Below are positions 33,503-41,409 of a stretch of DNA of 64,000 nt, in pieces. The notes beneath the pieces are model-generated. The model did no database searches, was not told the DNA's origin, and was given only the letters and a program-made list of their open reading frames with translations. The position numbers were made by a program, and so were the translations under genes. The DNA is from Lapillicoccus jejuensis (lineage in GTDB: Bacteria > Actinomycetota > Actinomycetes > Actinomycetales > Dermatophilaceae): contig NZ_VFMN01000001.1 of assembly GCF_006715055.1 (NCBI RefSeq), forward strand, positions 3,162,001-3,226,000, given 5' to 3'. Every line of letters starts with the position of its first letter. The first letter of the stretch is position 1.

Positions 33503-34285
33503 TCAGTCGGTCCAGGTGAGCGTGCGGAACCGCTCGAGGAGCGGCAGGTGGACGTCGGGGACGTCGAGCGCGACCCGCCCGTAGAGCCACAGCAGGAGAT
33601 CGGCCGCCGAGGCGGTGAGGACCGCGGCGTCGTCGCCGGTCGGCCCACCGTCCTCCGGCGCGGTGCGGGTGACGCGCAGCGTCTCCGGCCGCGGGCCCTC
33701 CCGGATCTCCCACCGGTCGCCGGTGTCGTTCGCGCACAACAGGATCCGTCCGGCGAGACCGGGCGTGCCGTCGTCCGCGGGATCGGCCTCGGTCGCCACC
33801 GACACCGTGAGGAACTCGTCGACCGCGTCGGCGGACAGGTCCGGCTCGAGCTCCGGGACGGGCAGCCCCGCGGCCTCGGCGACGTCCCGGTGGTGGACCA
33901 TCGCCTCCTGCACCTGATGGCGGACGACGAACCCGGCGTCCTCGTGCCCCGGCGCCCACGTCCACACCGGCGTCGACGGGTCGCACCCGCCGAGCACCCG
34001 GCACAGCCGCTCCGCGCCGGCGGTGAAGCGGTCGAGCAGCTCGTCGTCCGGGGCCCGGGGCGGCCGGTCGGCGGGTGGCACCGGCTCCCGGCGCCGCTCC
34101 TGCACGATCGTCGCCCACGACCAGTGCACGTCGCTCAGGTGCGCCACGAGGTCGGCGACGCGCCAGCCGGGGCAGGCGGGCACGTCGGCCCCGAGGTGCC
34201 CCGCCGCCGCGGCGGCGAACCCCGCGCTGTGGCGTCGTACGGCGTCGACGTACGTCGCCTGGTCGAGCCGCGTCCCGTCGCCCAC
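33503..34285 (-). CDS. Mycothiol-dependent maleylpyruvate isomerase/DinB-type protein
   Basis: This 260-residue protein has the DinB-like four-helix N-terminal domain of the actinobacterial maleylpyruvate isomerase family: CPGWRVADLVAHLSDVHWSW supplies the first His ligand, and HQVQEAMVHHRDVAEA a His pair. The C-terminal SCP2-like part (TASAADLLLWLYGRV) is also typical. Such proteins are metal- and mycothiol-dependent transferases or isomerases of largely unknown substrate. A TAGCCT -10 is 6 nt from its GTG start, so it is probably leaderless. It is convergent with the acyl-CoA dehydrogenase pair. Confidence 0.82.
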   Translation of the reverse strand: MGDGTRLDQATYVDAVRRHSAGFAAAAAGHLGADVPACPGWRVADLVAHLSDVHWSWATIVQERRREPVPPADRPPRAPDDELLDRFTAGAERLCRVLGGCDPSTPVWTWAPGHEDAGFVVRHQVQEAMVHHRDVAEAAGLPVPELEPDLSADAVDEFLTVSVATEADPADDGTPGLAGRILLCANDTGDRWEIREGPRPETLRVTRTAPEDGGPTGDDAAVLTASAADLLLWLYGRVALDVPDVHLPLLERFRTLTWTD

Positions 34286-34291
34286 CCTCGG

Positions 34292-34297
34292 AGGCTA
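34292..34297 (-). promoter_or_regulatory. -10 hexamer TAGCCT, leaderless start
   Basis: TAGCCT on the minus strand, 6 nt before the GTG at 34285. Confidence 0.5.
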
Positions 34298-34328
34298 GCG
34301 CCGCGGCGGCGCGAGCGGCGGGAGCGCG

Positions 34329-35051
34329 TCAGAGCCGGGCGAGCCAGGGGTGCTCGGGGTGACGACGCCGTACGGCGTCCCGCAGCCAGCCCCGCGCGTC
34401 GTCGCCCAGCAGGGGGAGCGCCGCGGCGAGGTCGGCGCGGTCCTTGGGCCGGTCGAGCCGCGCCTTCATCGCGAGCGCCAGCTCGGGCCGCAGGTAGCGC
34501 ACGCCGGCGTCGGGACCGTCCGTGCTCACCCAGGTCGCGTCCTCGAGCGGTCGCACGAGCGACGGCTCGCGCTTGTCGACCCAGGCGCCGTCCGCGTCCG
34601 CGGTGGCGAGCAGGTCCGCGCGCCAGGGCGACCAGGCGTGCGCCCGGACCCACACCTGCTCGGACTGCTCGTGCAAGGTCGGGTTGACGTCGTCCAGGAG
34701 CCGGAAGAGGTGGCTGCCCACCGACCACAGGTCGTAGCGCGGCGCGAGCGCGGCCCGCAGGGACGGCAGGTCGCGGGTGAAGAAGGCGACGTCGACGTCC
34801 TCGTGGTGGCGGGCCACGCCGGTGAAGGCCTCGACCGCCACCCCGCCGCACACCCACCACGGCCCGTCGAACGACGCCAGCTCGGCCCGGGCCTCGGCGA
34901 GGGTCCACGGCCGCCAGGGGCCGACGGTGCGCAGGAAGTCCCGCTCGCGCGGGTCGGCCGCGGCGACCGGGTCGATCGCCGCGTCGACCGGCCCGAAGTC
35001 GCGCGGGGCCGGTGCCGGGCCCGACGTCGGCTGCTGCGCCACGGTCGCCAC
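34329..35051 (-). CDS. Aminoglycoside-adenylyltransferase-like nucleotidyltransferase
   Basis: This protein of up to 240 residues has the nucleotidyltransferase core WWVCGGVAVEAFTGVARHHE followed by DVDVAFFTRD, where the paired Asp residues would bind metal, and a C-terminal helical part ending in PELALAMKARLDRPKDRAD. The pattern is that of the ANT(2'')-like family found widely in actinobacteria, most of which are not proven resistance enzymes. Several GTG codons near 35045-35051 could start it; 35051 is chosen but uncertain. A claim of antibiotic resistance is not supported by sequence alone. Confidence 0.72.
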   Translation of the reverse strand: MATVAQQPTSGPAPAPRDFGPVDAAIDPVAAADPRERDFLRTVGPWRPWTLAEARAELASFDGPWWVCGGVAVEAFTGVARHHEDVDVAFFTRDLPSLRAALAPRYDLWSVGSHLFRLLDDVNPTLHEQSEQVWVRAHAWSPWRADLLATADADGAWVDKREPSLVRPLEDATWVSTDGPDAGVRYLRPELALAMKARLDRPKDRADLAAALPLLGDDARGWLRDAVRRRHPEHPWLARL

Positions 35052-35100
35052 CGTACGCTGGTCGGGAACCGCGGGGCGGCGTACCCCGTTGTCCCCTGTG

Positions 35101-35118
35101 AGGTCCCTGAGCGGACCT
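35101..35118 (+). other. Small hairpin in CNNM leader
   Basis: AGGTCC-CTGAGC-GGACCT, 33 nt upstream of a short leader open reading frame. It could be part of a structured leader or the end of an upstream transcript. Confidence 0.35.
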
Positions 35119-35150
35119 CGCGCCGCACCCACCCGCCGACGAGAGACGAG

Positions 35151-35240
35151 ATGGATCCCGCCGACAGTCCGAAGGCCACCCGCCGACCCGAGTCGCCCGC
35201 GCCGAGCGCGGGCTGGACGAGGCAGGTGAGTGGCCGTTGA
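35151..35240 (+). CDS. Possible 29-residue leader peptide overlapping the CNNM start
   Basis: An ATG preceded by GAGAGACGAG opens a 29-codon frame (MDPADSPK through RQVSGR) rich in Pro, Ser and Arg. Its TGA (35238-35240) overlaps the TTG start of the CNNM protein by 2 nt. This would couple translation of the two. It could equally be chance; no family is known to me. Confidence 0.35.
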   Translation: MDPADSPKATRRPESPAPSAGWTRQVSGR

Positions 35241-36640
35241 GTGCACTGCTCACCCTCCTGCTGGGCCTGCTCGTCGTCGTCCTCATCACCGTGGCGACCG
35301 GCTGGTTCGTGGCGCAGGAGTTCGCCTTCATGACCGTCGACCGCTCCCGCCTCGCGGCGCAGGCGGCCGCCGGGGACCGCGCCGCCGAGCGCGCGCTGCA
35401 GGTGACGAAGCGGACCTCGTTCATGCTGTCCGGGGCCCAGCTGGGCATCACCGTCACGGGGCTGCTCGTCGGGTACGTCGCCGAGCCGCTCATCGGGGCG
35501 TCGCTGGGCACCCTGCTCGGGGGCGTCGGCGTGCCGCAGGCGGTCGGCATCACCGTCGGCACCGTCCTCGCCCTGCTCGTGTCCACGGTCGTCCAGATGC
35601 TCTTCGGTGAGCTGGTCCCGAAGAACCTCGCCATCGCCCGGCCCGACCCGGTCGCGCGCGCCCTGGCCCGCTCGACCTCGCTCTACCTCACGCTCGCCGG
35701 CTGGCTGGTCACGGTCTTCGACGCGTCGTCCGAGGCGCTCCTGCGGCTGCTGCGCATCGAGCCCGTGCACGACGTCGAGCAGGCCGTCTCCGCCCGCGAC
35801 CTCGAGCACATCGTCCGCGCCTCGCAGGAGAGCGGTGACCTGCCCGCCGACCTCGGCGTGCTGCTCGACCGCGTCATCGACTTCCCGACCCGCGACGTCG
35901 AGCACGCCGTCGTGCCGCGCCACCGGGTCGACGTCCTGCCCCCGACCGCCACGCTCGCCGAGGTGCGCACGCAGATGGCGACCGGCCACTCGCGCTACCC
36001 CGTGGTCGACGAGGGGCAGCAGGTCGTCGGCGTCGTGCACCTGCACGACGTCCTCGCCGCCCGTGAGGGCGCGACGGCGGCCGACCTCATGCGTCCGGCC
36101 ACCGTCGTCGCCGGCCTGATGACCCTGCCGGACGCGCTCGGCGAGCTCGTCTCGCGGCGCGAGCAGCTGGCCTGCGTCGTCGACGAGTACGGCGGCTTCG
36201 ACGGCATCCTCACCCTCGAGGACCTCGCCGAGGAGCTCGTCGGCGAGGTGCCCGACGAGCACGACCTCGCCGCCGGCGCCGAGCCGTCCGTCGCCGTCCC
36301 CGTCGAGGGGGAGTGGCTGGTCGCCGGGGACACCCCGCTCGACGAGGTCGAGCGGGGCCTCGGCCGCGACCTGCCGCGCGGCGACTGGGAGACCGTGTCC
36401 GGGCTCGTCATCGCGCGGCACGGGCGGTTGCCCGAGCCCGGTGACGCCGTCGAGCTCGAGCTCGAGCCCGACGGTGAGGAGCTGCTCGAGGACGGCCGCG
36501 GCCCGGTGGTCCGGCTCGAGGTGGTCGACGTCGCCAGCCACGTCCCCGCGACGGTGCGGGTCTCGTGGGCCGAGCCGACCGCCGCTGCGGCGGTGGTCAC
36601 GACGCCCGACGGCGCCGCGACCGCGGGGGGTGAGCGGTGA
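35237..36640 (+). CDS. CNNM/CorC-family membrane protein (DUF21-CBS-CorC_HlyC)
   Basis: This 467-residue protein has a DUF21 transmembrane domain (about residues 1-200, with WFVAQEFAFM and LFGELVPKNLAIARP), a CBS pair (about 210-335, SRYPVVDEGQQVVGVVH and VDEYGGFDGILTLEDL) and a CorC_HlyC domain (about 350-440). CNNM/CorC proteins are linked to magnesium or cobalt homeostasis and probably act as Na+-coupled Mg2+ exporters. The TTG start has AGGTGAG upstream and fits the family N-terminus. The next gene is a second, shorter paralogue with overlapping start, so the two may form a heteromer. Confidence 0.92.
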   Translation: MSALLTLLLGLLVVVLITVATGWFVAQEFAFMTVDRSRLAAQAAAGDRAAERALQVTKRTSFMLSGAQLGITVTGLLVGYVAEPLIGASLGTLLGGVGVPQAVGITVGTVLALLVSTVVQMLFGELVPKNLAIARPDPVARALARSTSLYLTLAGWLVTVFDASSEALLRLLRIEPVHDVEQAVSARDLEHIVRASQESGDLPADLGVLLDRVIDFPTRDVEHAVVPRHRVDVLPPTATLAEVRTQMATGHSRYPVVDEGQQVVGVVHLHDVLAAREGATAADLMRPATVVAGLMTLPDALGELVSRREQLACVVDEYGGFDGILTLEDLAEELVGEVPDEHDLAAGAEPSVAVPVEGEWLVAGDTPLDEVERGLGRDLPRGDWETVSGLVIARHGRLPEPGDAVELELEPDGEELLEDGRGPVVRLEVVDVASHVPATVRVSWAEPTAAAAVVTTPDGAATAGGER

Positions 36641-37665
36641 TGGGTGGGGTGCTCGTCCTCGTCGCCACGGTGGCGCTCATCGCGCTGTCGGCGTTCTTCG
36701 TCGCCGTCGAGTTCGCCCTGCTCGCCGCGCGCCGGCACCGGATCGCCGAGGCGGCGGCCACCAGCCGCTCGGCCCGCGCCGCGCTGCGCAGCTCGCAGGA
36801 GCTGACCGTGCTGCTCGCCGGCTCGCAGCTCGGCATCACCGTCTGCACGCTGGCCCTCGGCGCGGTGACCAAGCCGGCCGTGCACGACTGGCTCACGCCC
36901 GTCATCGCCGGCTGGGGCGCCCCGGCGTGGGTCGCCGACACCGTCGGGTTCGTCCTCGCGCTCGTCGTCGTCACCTTCCTGCACCTCGTCGTCGGCGAGA
37001 TGGCCCCGAAGTCGTGGGCCATCGCCCACCCCGAGCGGTCGGCCATCATGCTCGCGCTCCCGATGCGCGCCTTCATGGCCGTGTCGCGACCGCTGCTCGT
37101 CCTGCTCAACGAGGCCGCCAACGCGTGCCTGCGCCGGGTCGGGGTCGAGCCGGTCGACGAGGCCGTGTCCGGCCGCGACCCGCAGACCCTGCGGCACCTC
37201 GTGGAGCACTCGGCCGAGGTCGGCACGCTCGACGCGGGCGACTCCGGCCGGCTCACCGAGGCGCTCGCGCTCGCCGAGCTCACCCTCGGCGAGCTGGTCC
37301 GCCCGGGCGCGCTGACGACCGTGCCCGAGGGCGCCCGCGTGCGCGAGGTCCGCGAGGCCGCGCTGCGCACCGGTCACCTGCGCATCCTGCTCGCCGACGG
37401 CGAGGGGCTCACGGGTCTGGTCCACGTGCGGGACACCCTCGTCCTCGGCGAGGACGAGCCGGTCGCCGCCGTCGCCCGCCCCCTCGTCCGCGAGCCGGCC
37501 GACGCCCCGGTCATCGAGGTGCTCGCCCGGATGCGCGCCACGGGCACCCACCTCGTCGTCGTCTCCGACGGCGGGGGGCAGCCGGGCGAGGGGCAGGACG
37601 CCGTACGGGGCGTGGTGACCGTCGCCGACGTCGTCCGCCGCCTGCTCGCCCCCACCCCCGCCTGA
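36640..37665 (+). CDS. CNNM/CorC-family membrane protein, shorter paralogue
   Basis: This 341-residue protein has the DUF21 membrane domain (FFVAVEFALLAARRHRIAE, VVGEMAPKSWAIAHPERS) and a CBS pair (about residues 215-340). It lacks the C-terminal CorC_HlyC domain of its upstream partner. Two-gene arrangements of a long and a short CNNM are common in actinobacteria. The ATG overlaps the preceding stop (TGATG); an in-frame GTG one codon earlier is an alternative start. A large inverted repeat follows. Confidence 0.9.
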   Translation: MGGVLVLVATVALIALSAFFVAVEFALLAARRHRIAEAAATSRSARAALRSSQELTVLLAGSQLGITVCTLALGAVTKPAVHDWLTPVIAGWGAPAWVADTVGFVLALVVVTFLHLVVGEMAPKSWAIAHPERSAIMLALPMRAFMAVSRPLLVLLNEAANACLRRVGVEPVDEAVSGRDPQTLRHLVEHSAEVGTLDAGDSGRLTEALALAELTLGELVRPGALTTVPEGARVREVREAALRTGHLRILLADGEGLTGLVHVRDTLVLGEDEPVAAVARPLVREPADAPVIEVLARMRATGTHLVVVSDGGGQPGEGQDAVRGVVTVADVVRRLLAPTPA

Positions 37666-37666
37666 C

Positions 37667-37732
37667 CGAGCACAGGAAACCCCACGTCAGGCCGCTCCGG
37701 ACCCGACGCCGATGTGGGGTTTCCTGTGTTCG
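37667..37732. repeat. Long inverted repeat after CNNM pair
   Basis: CACAGGAAACCCCAC (37671-37685) pairs perfectly with GTGGGGTTTCCTGTG (37714-37728), and the match extends outward by 4 more pairs after one mismatch. The 28-nt loop is GC-rich. It is placed as a terminator but is unusual in having a low-GC stem for this genome. Confidence 0.8.
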
Positions 37733-37761
37733 GACATGGGCGGAATGGGCACGGTGACCCC

Positions 37762-38007
37762 ATGAGCGACACCAACGACCTACCCGGCCAGGACCGTCCC
37801 GCCCAGGTGGAGGCGGTGCAGGCCGTCGTCGACCGCATCGTCTCCTGGCAGGACGGCGCCACCGAGGACACCGTGCGCGAGGAGCTCGAGAAGGGGCTCT
37901 CGGAGGCGGGGGTCCACGTCCCCGACGGCTTCGTCGACGAGGTCGTGCGCCGGGTCGCCGACGAGGAGACCGCGCACTTCGACGTGGCGCCGCTGCTCGG
38001 GCGCTGA
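37762..38007 (+). CDS. Small hypothetical protein
   Basis: This 81-residue acidic, soluble protein starts MSDTNDLPGQDRPAQVEAV. It is predicted mostly helical, with two amphipathic helices (VDRIVSWQDG and TVREELEKGLSEAG) and an EVVRRVADEETAHFD end. I do not recognise a family. It lies alone between the CNNM pair and a convergent LOG gene 4 nt from its stop. Codon bias (strong third-position GC) supports it as a real gene. Confidence 0.65.
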   Translation: MSDTNDLPGQDRPAQVEAVQAVVDRIVSWQDGATEDTVREELEKGLSEAGVHVPDGFVDEVVRRVADEETAHFDVAPLLGR

Positions 38008-38011
38008 CCCC

Positions 38012-39109
38012 TCAGGAGGGCGGCGGCGACGTCCGCGCGAGGACGTCGACCGCCGCGTCGACGTCCCCGACCACGTGGACGACGTCGCCCAGCGACCGCC
38101 CGGCGCCCAGGGCGGCCAGCAGGGGCGCGACGGGCAGCCGCCGCTCCCAGTGCTCGGGGTCGACGAGGACCAGCGGCGCGAGCGCCGTGGCGGGCGTCGC
38201 GTAGTAGAGCCGCGTCGCCAGCTGGAAGACCTCCTGCACCGTGCCCGCCGCACCGGGCATCACGACGACGCCGGCGGTCGCGCGGGCCAGCAGCCCGTCC
38301 TCGCGGATCGCGTTGGAGAAGTACTTGGCGACGCCCTGGGCGAAGACGTTCGGCGGCTCGTGCCCGTAGAACCACGTCGGGATCCCGAGCGACGTCCGCC
38401 CCGTCGCCGGCCCCACCGCGTCACGCACCTGCAGCGCCAGCCGCGCCCACGCCGCGACGTCCGGGAGGAACGACGGCACTGCCGCGAGCCGCCGTACGGC
38501 GTCCTCCAGGCGCACCTCGTCGGCCGCGGCCGCACCGAGGTTCGCCGCCTCCATCGCGCCGGGACCGCCGCCGGTGGCGACGACGTACCCGGCCCCGGCG
38601 AGCCGGTGGCCGAGCCGGGCCGCGTCGCGGTAGCCGGCGCTGCCGCGGTCGGCGGCGTGCCCGCCCATGACGCCGACGACGGGCAGCCCGTCGGCCCACT
38701 CGTCGAGCGCGTCGGTGACCGAGTCGTCGTGGATGGCCCGCAGCAGCGTCGCGTAGGCGTCGCGCTCGAGCCGGCGGTCGCGCGACCAGCGGTACGCGCG
38801 GGCGTCGGGCGTGGCGTCGTACCCGCGCTCGAGCCCGGCGTAGAGCTCGTCGGCGGTGTAGAGCCGGCCCCGGTAGACGTCGACCGGCGCCTCGGGCGCG
38901 GCCGGGAAGACGACCGCGCCGGCGGCGCGCAGGTGGTCGCCGACCGCGGTCGGGACGACCCCGCCGAGGACGACGAGGCCGTGCGCGTGCGTCACGGCGA
39001 GCAGCGCGTCCGTGCACGGCGTGAGGTCGAGGTCCTGCAACCGCAGGCCCGCCAACGGTTTCCGCGCCTGAAGCCACCGGGCGAGCACGGCCGGGTCGTG
39101 GATCTCCAC
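38012..39109 (-). CDS. LOG family protein
   Basis: This 365-residue protein has a C-terminal LOG (lysine-decarboxylase-like) Rossmann domain with GGGPGAMEAANLGA and MPGAAGTVQEVFQ, the counterpart of the PGGxGTxxE motif. LOG proteins are nucleoside-5'-monophosphate phosphoribohydrolases, known for releasing cytokinins or free bases. The N-terminal ~130 residues are an extra domain, so the protein is longer than the usual 180-220-residue LOG. In the motif Gly-Gly is replaced by Gly-Ala-Ala, so activity may be altered. The GTG start lies 6 nt from a TACGAT -10. Confidence 0.82.
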   Translation of the reverse strand: MEIHDPAVLARWLQARKPLAGLRLQDLDLTPCTDALLAVTHAHGLVVLGGVVPTAVGDHLRAAGAVVFPAAPEAPVDVYRGRLYTADELYAGLERGYDATPDARAYRWSRDRRLERDAYATLLRAIHDDSVTDALDEWADGLPVVGVMGGHAADRGSAGYRDAARLGHRLAGAGYVVATGGGPGAMEAANLGAAAADEVRLEDAVRRLAAVPSFLPDVAAWARLALQVRDAVGPATGRTSLGIPTWFYGHEPPNVFAQGVAKYFSNAIREDGLLARATAGVVVMPGAAGTVQEVFQLATRLYYATPATALAPLVLVDPEHWERRLPVAPLLAALGAGRSLGDVVHVVGDVDAAVDVLARTSPPPS

Positions 39110-39115
39110 GAGCGC

Positions 39116-39121
39116 ATCGTA
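39116..39121 (-). promoter_or_regulatory. -10 hexamer TACGAT, leaderless LOG gene
   Basis: TACGAT on the minus strand, 6 nt before the GTG at 39109. It is only 24 bp from the divergent TACCGT element. Confidence 0.55.
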
Positions 39122-39144
39122 CGGAGCCCCGCGACCGGGGCCGC

Positions 39145-39150
39145 TACCGT
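39145..39150 (+). promoter_or_regulatory. -10 hexamer TACCGT, leaderless YchJ-like gene
   Basis: TACCGT, 7 nt before the GTG at 39158. Confidence 0.55.
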
Positions 39151-39157
39151 GGCGCCC

Positions 39158-39550
39158 GTGTCGAGCACCCCACCGGCCCCGACCGACCCCTGCCCCTGCG
39201 GCACCGCCCGCCCGTACGGCGCGTGCTGCGGCCCCTACCTCGCGGGGGAGCCGGCGCCGACGGCGGAGGCGACGATGCGTTCCCGGTACACGGCCTACGC
39301 GGTCGGCGACGTCGGCCACCTCGTGCGCACCTGGCACCCGCGCACGCGCCCGACGGACCTGCGCATCCCCACGCTCGAGTGGGTCGGGCTGCGCGTCCTC
39401 GGCACGGAGGCCGGCGGGCCCGACGACGCGAGCGGCACCGTCGAGTTCGAGGCGCGGCACCTCGTCCTCGGCGGCACCGAGGTCCTGCACGAGGTGAGCG
39501 ACTTCGTCCGCCGCGGTGGCCGGTGGGTGTACGTCGACGCGCGGGCCTGA
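39158..39550 (+). CDS. YchJ family protein (UPF0225)
   Basis: This 130-residue protein opens with the SEC-C-like zinc motif CPCGTARPYGACCGPYLAG and continues with TMRSRYTAYAVGDVGHLVRT, the YchJ/NTF2-like domain. The biochemical role is unknown; members are small cytoplasmic zinc-binding proteins. A GTG start is supported by a -10 just upstream. It is divergent from the LOG gene with only 48 bp between start codons. Confidence 0.88.
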   Translation: MSSTPPAPTDPCPCGTARPYGACCGPYLAGEPAPTAEATMRSRYTAYAVGDVGHLVRTWHPRTRPTDLRIPTLEWVGLRVLGTEAGGPDDASGTVEFEARHLVLGGTEVLHEVSDFVRRGGRWVYVDARA

Positions 39551-39573
39551 CCCCACCCTGATGCGGCGCCGTC

Positions 39574-40386
39574 TCAGCGCGGCCCGAACTCCCGCACCAG
39601 CGTGAGGAACCCGGCCTCCGCGCGGGTGACCACGTCGTCGGCGGGTCGGGCGTCGCGGGGTAGCGCGGGGTCCGCACCGGACAGCCACTCCTGCACGAAC
39701 CGGCGCACGGGGGCGGCGACCCGCCCGTCGCCGACCTCGCGGGTGCGGGACTTGGCCTCCACGAGCTCGGCCACGGCCTCGAGCACGTCGCCGTCCGGCG
39801 GGGCCTCGGCGAGAAGCTCCTGGAGGTTCATCGGCGGGAGGCCGGCGTGCCCGCTCATCCAGTGCAAGGTGGCCGCCGGGCGCAGCGCGTAGAGGACGCC
39901 CTTGAGGCGGGCGACCTCGGCGTCGCCGGCTCCGCAGCGGTCCCACTGCTGGGCGCCGACGTGCCGGTAGTGCCGGGCCAGCGCCGCACGGTCGGCGACC
40001 TCCCCGACCAGCGCGAGCATGCGGTCGCGGAAGGCCGGGTCGCCGTCGTAGACGATCGGCGAGCGCAGCCACTCGCCGACCGTCGCGTTGCCCCGCGCGG
40101 CGAGCCGGACCGCCTTGGCCAGGTCCCACCCCGACACGTCGAACACCGCGTCGAGGGGGGTCTCGACGACGTCGCGTCGCGGCCACGGCGAGGCGTAGAC
40201 CTCGAGCGGGCGCACGTAGAGGAAGCGGCAGTCGTCGTCGCTGTCCGGTGAGGGGAAGCCCCACGCGCGGCTGCCGCTCTCGACCGCCCAGGGCACCGTC
40301 ACCGCGTGCTCGACCGCGACCGCGGCCAGCCGGCGGTCGATCTCCGCGACGCCGACGGGGTCCAGGTCGGGGGTCAGGGCTCGCAC
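39574..40386 (-). CDS. Predicted nucleotidyltransferase, RlaP family
   Basis: This 270-residue protein matches the RNA-ligase-associated nucleotidyltransferase (RlaP/YcgL, PF10127-like) pattern: ESGSRAWGFPSPDSDDDCRF supplies the polymerase-beta Gly-Ser and the metal-binding Asp cluster, and FDVSGWDLAKAVRLAARGN follows. Such proteins are sometimes found with RNA-repair ligases, but no ligase gene is present here. Substrate unknown. The GTG start is assigned; the alternate ATG upstream is out of frame. It is convergent with the YchJ-like gene. Confidence 0.83.
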   Translation of the reverse strand: MRALTPDLDPVGVAEIDRRLAAVAVEHAVTVPWAVESGSRAWGFPSPDSDDDCRFLYVRPLEVYASPWPRRDVVETPLDAVFDVSGWDLAKAVRLAARGNATVGEWLRSPIVYDGDPAFRDRMLALVGEVADRAALARHYRHVGAQQWDRCGAGDAEVARLKGVLYALRPAATLHWMSGHAGLPPMNLQELLAEAPPDGDVLEAVAELVEAKSRTREVGDGRVAAPVRRFVQEWLSGADPALPRDARPADDVVTRAEAGFLTLVREFGPR

Positions 40387-40456
40387 GCGGTCATGGTGCC
40401 CGATGCGTCCGCGTCCCGCTGGGCGACCGCCCGGCCCACCGTCCCGCCCGCCCTGT

Positions 40457-40462
40457 CAGGAT
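40457..40462 (+). promoter_or_regulatory. -10-like CAGGAT, leaderless AEC gene
   Basis: CAGGAT, 6 nt before the GTG at 40469; weaker match to the consensus. Confidence 0.35.
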
Positions 40463-40468
40463 CGCGTC

Positions 40469-41407
40469 GTGGTCGGGGTGCTCGAGGGGTTCGCGACGAT
40501 CGCGGCGGTGGTCGCGGTCGGGTGGCTGCTCGCGCACCTGCGGGTGCTCGACACCACCGCGCAGAACGTCCTCAGCCGGCTCGCCTTCTACGTCGCCTCA
40601 CCCGCGCTGCTGCTGACGGTGATGGCCCGCACGCCGATCTCGGCGGTGCTCTCGGCGAACCTCCTCTCCTCGCTCGCGAGCGTCGTGGTCACCGTCGCGC
40701 TGTACGTCGTCCTCACCCGCCGCCTCTGGCCGATGCCGCTGGGGGAGAGCGTCATCGGGGCGCTGTGCGCGTCGTACGTCAACGCCGGCAACCTCGGCAT
40801 CCCCATCGCGCTCTACGTGCTCGGCGACGTCTCGCTCATGGCCCCGACGCTGCTCATGCAGCTGCTCGTCATCACCCCGGTCGTCATGGCCCTGCTCGAC
40901 GCGGACGCCCGCGGCGTCCGCCCCACGCTGGGTCGCAGCCTCGGACGGGTGCTGCGCAACCCGATCACCGTCGGCGCGCTCCTCGGCATCCTCGTCTCGC
41001 TCGTGCGCGACCACGTGCCGGCGCTCGTCCTGCAGCCCGTCACGCTGCTCGGCGACATGGCGGTGCCGGCGATGCTCGTCGCCTTCGGGATCGCGCTGCG
41101 GCTCGGGCCGCTCCCGGGGGCCGGCGGGTCGTGGGGGCACGTGGGCACCGTGGTCGCGCTCAAGCTGCTCGTCCAGCCCGCAGCGGCCGTCGCCGTGGGC
41201 TGGGGGGTGGTCGGCCTGCGCGGCCACGCCCTCTTCGCGGCAGCCGTCACCGCCGCCCTGCCGACCGCGCAGAACGTCTTCACCTACGCCAACCGCTACA
41301 ACCGGGGGCTGCTGCTGGCCCGGGACGCGATCTTCGTCAGCACCTTCGCGTCCGTCCCCGTGATCCTCCTGCTGGCGCTCGTCTTCCAGCTCGCCGGCGC
41401 GCGCTGA
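40469..41407 (+). CDS. AEC (auxin efflux carrier) family transporter
   Basis: This 312-residue membrane protein has about ten hydrophobic helices arranged in two halves joined by a polar loop (ADARGVRPTLGRSLGRVL). AEC markers are YVNAGNLGIPIALYVLG in the first half and LPTAQNVFTYANRY in the second, each with a helix-breaking motif in the transport path. Prokaryotic AEC proteins export or import organic acids or small metabolites; substrate unknown. It ends 2 nt from a convergent secreted propeller gene. Confidence 0.88.
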   Translation: MVGVLEGFATIAAVVAVGWLLAHLRVLDTTAQNVLSRLAFYVASPALLLTVMARTPISAVLSANLLSSLASVVVTVALYVVLTRRLWPMPLGESVIGALCASYVNAGNLGIPIALYVLGDVSLMAPTLLMQLLVITPVVMALLDADARGVRPTLGRSLGRVLRNPITVGALLGILVSLVRDHVPALVLQPVTLLGDMAVPAMLVAFGIALRLGPLPGAGGSWGHVGTVVALKLLVQPAAAVAVGWGVVGLRGHALFAAAVTAALPTAQNVFTYANRYNRGLLLARDAIFVSTFASVPVILLLALVFQLAGAR

Positions 41408-41409
41408 GC

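Noticed and set aside
34329-35051. Aminoglycoside resistance gene
   Set aside because: The core motif is shared with many chromosomal nucleotidyltransferases; sequence alone does not show drug modification.
35060-35150. Known metal riboswitch (M-box or yybP-ykoY) before the CNNM gene
   Set aside because: I could not match the conserved core of either class; only a small hairpin and a short frame are visible.
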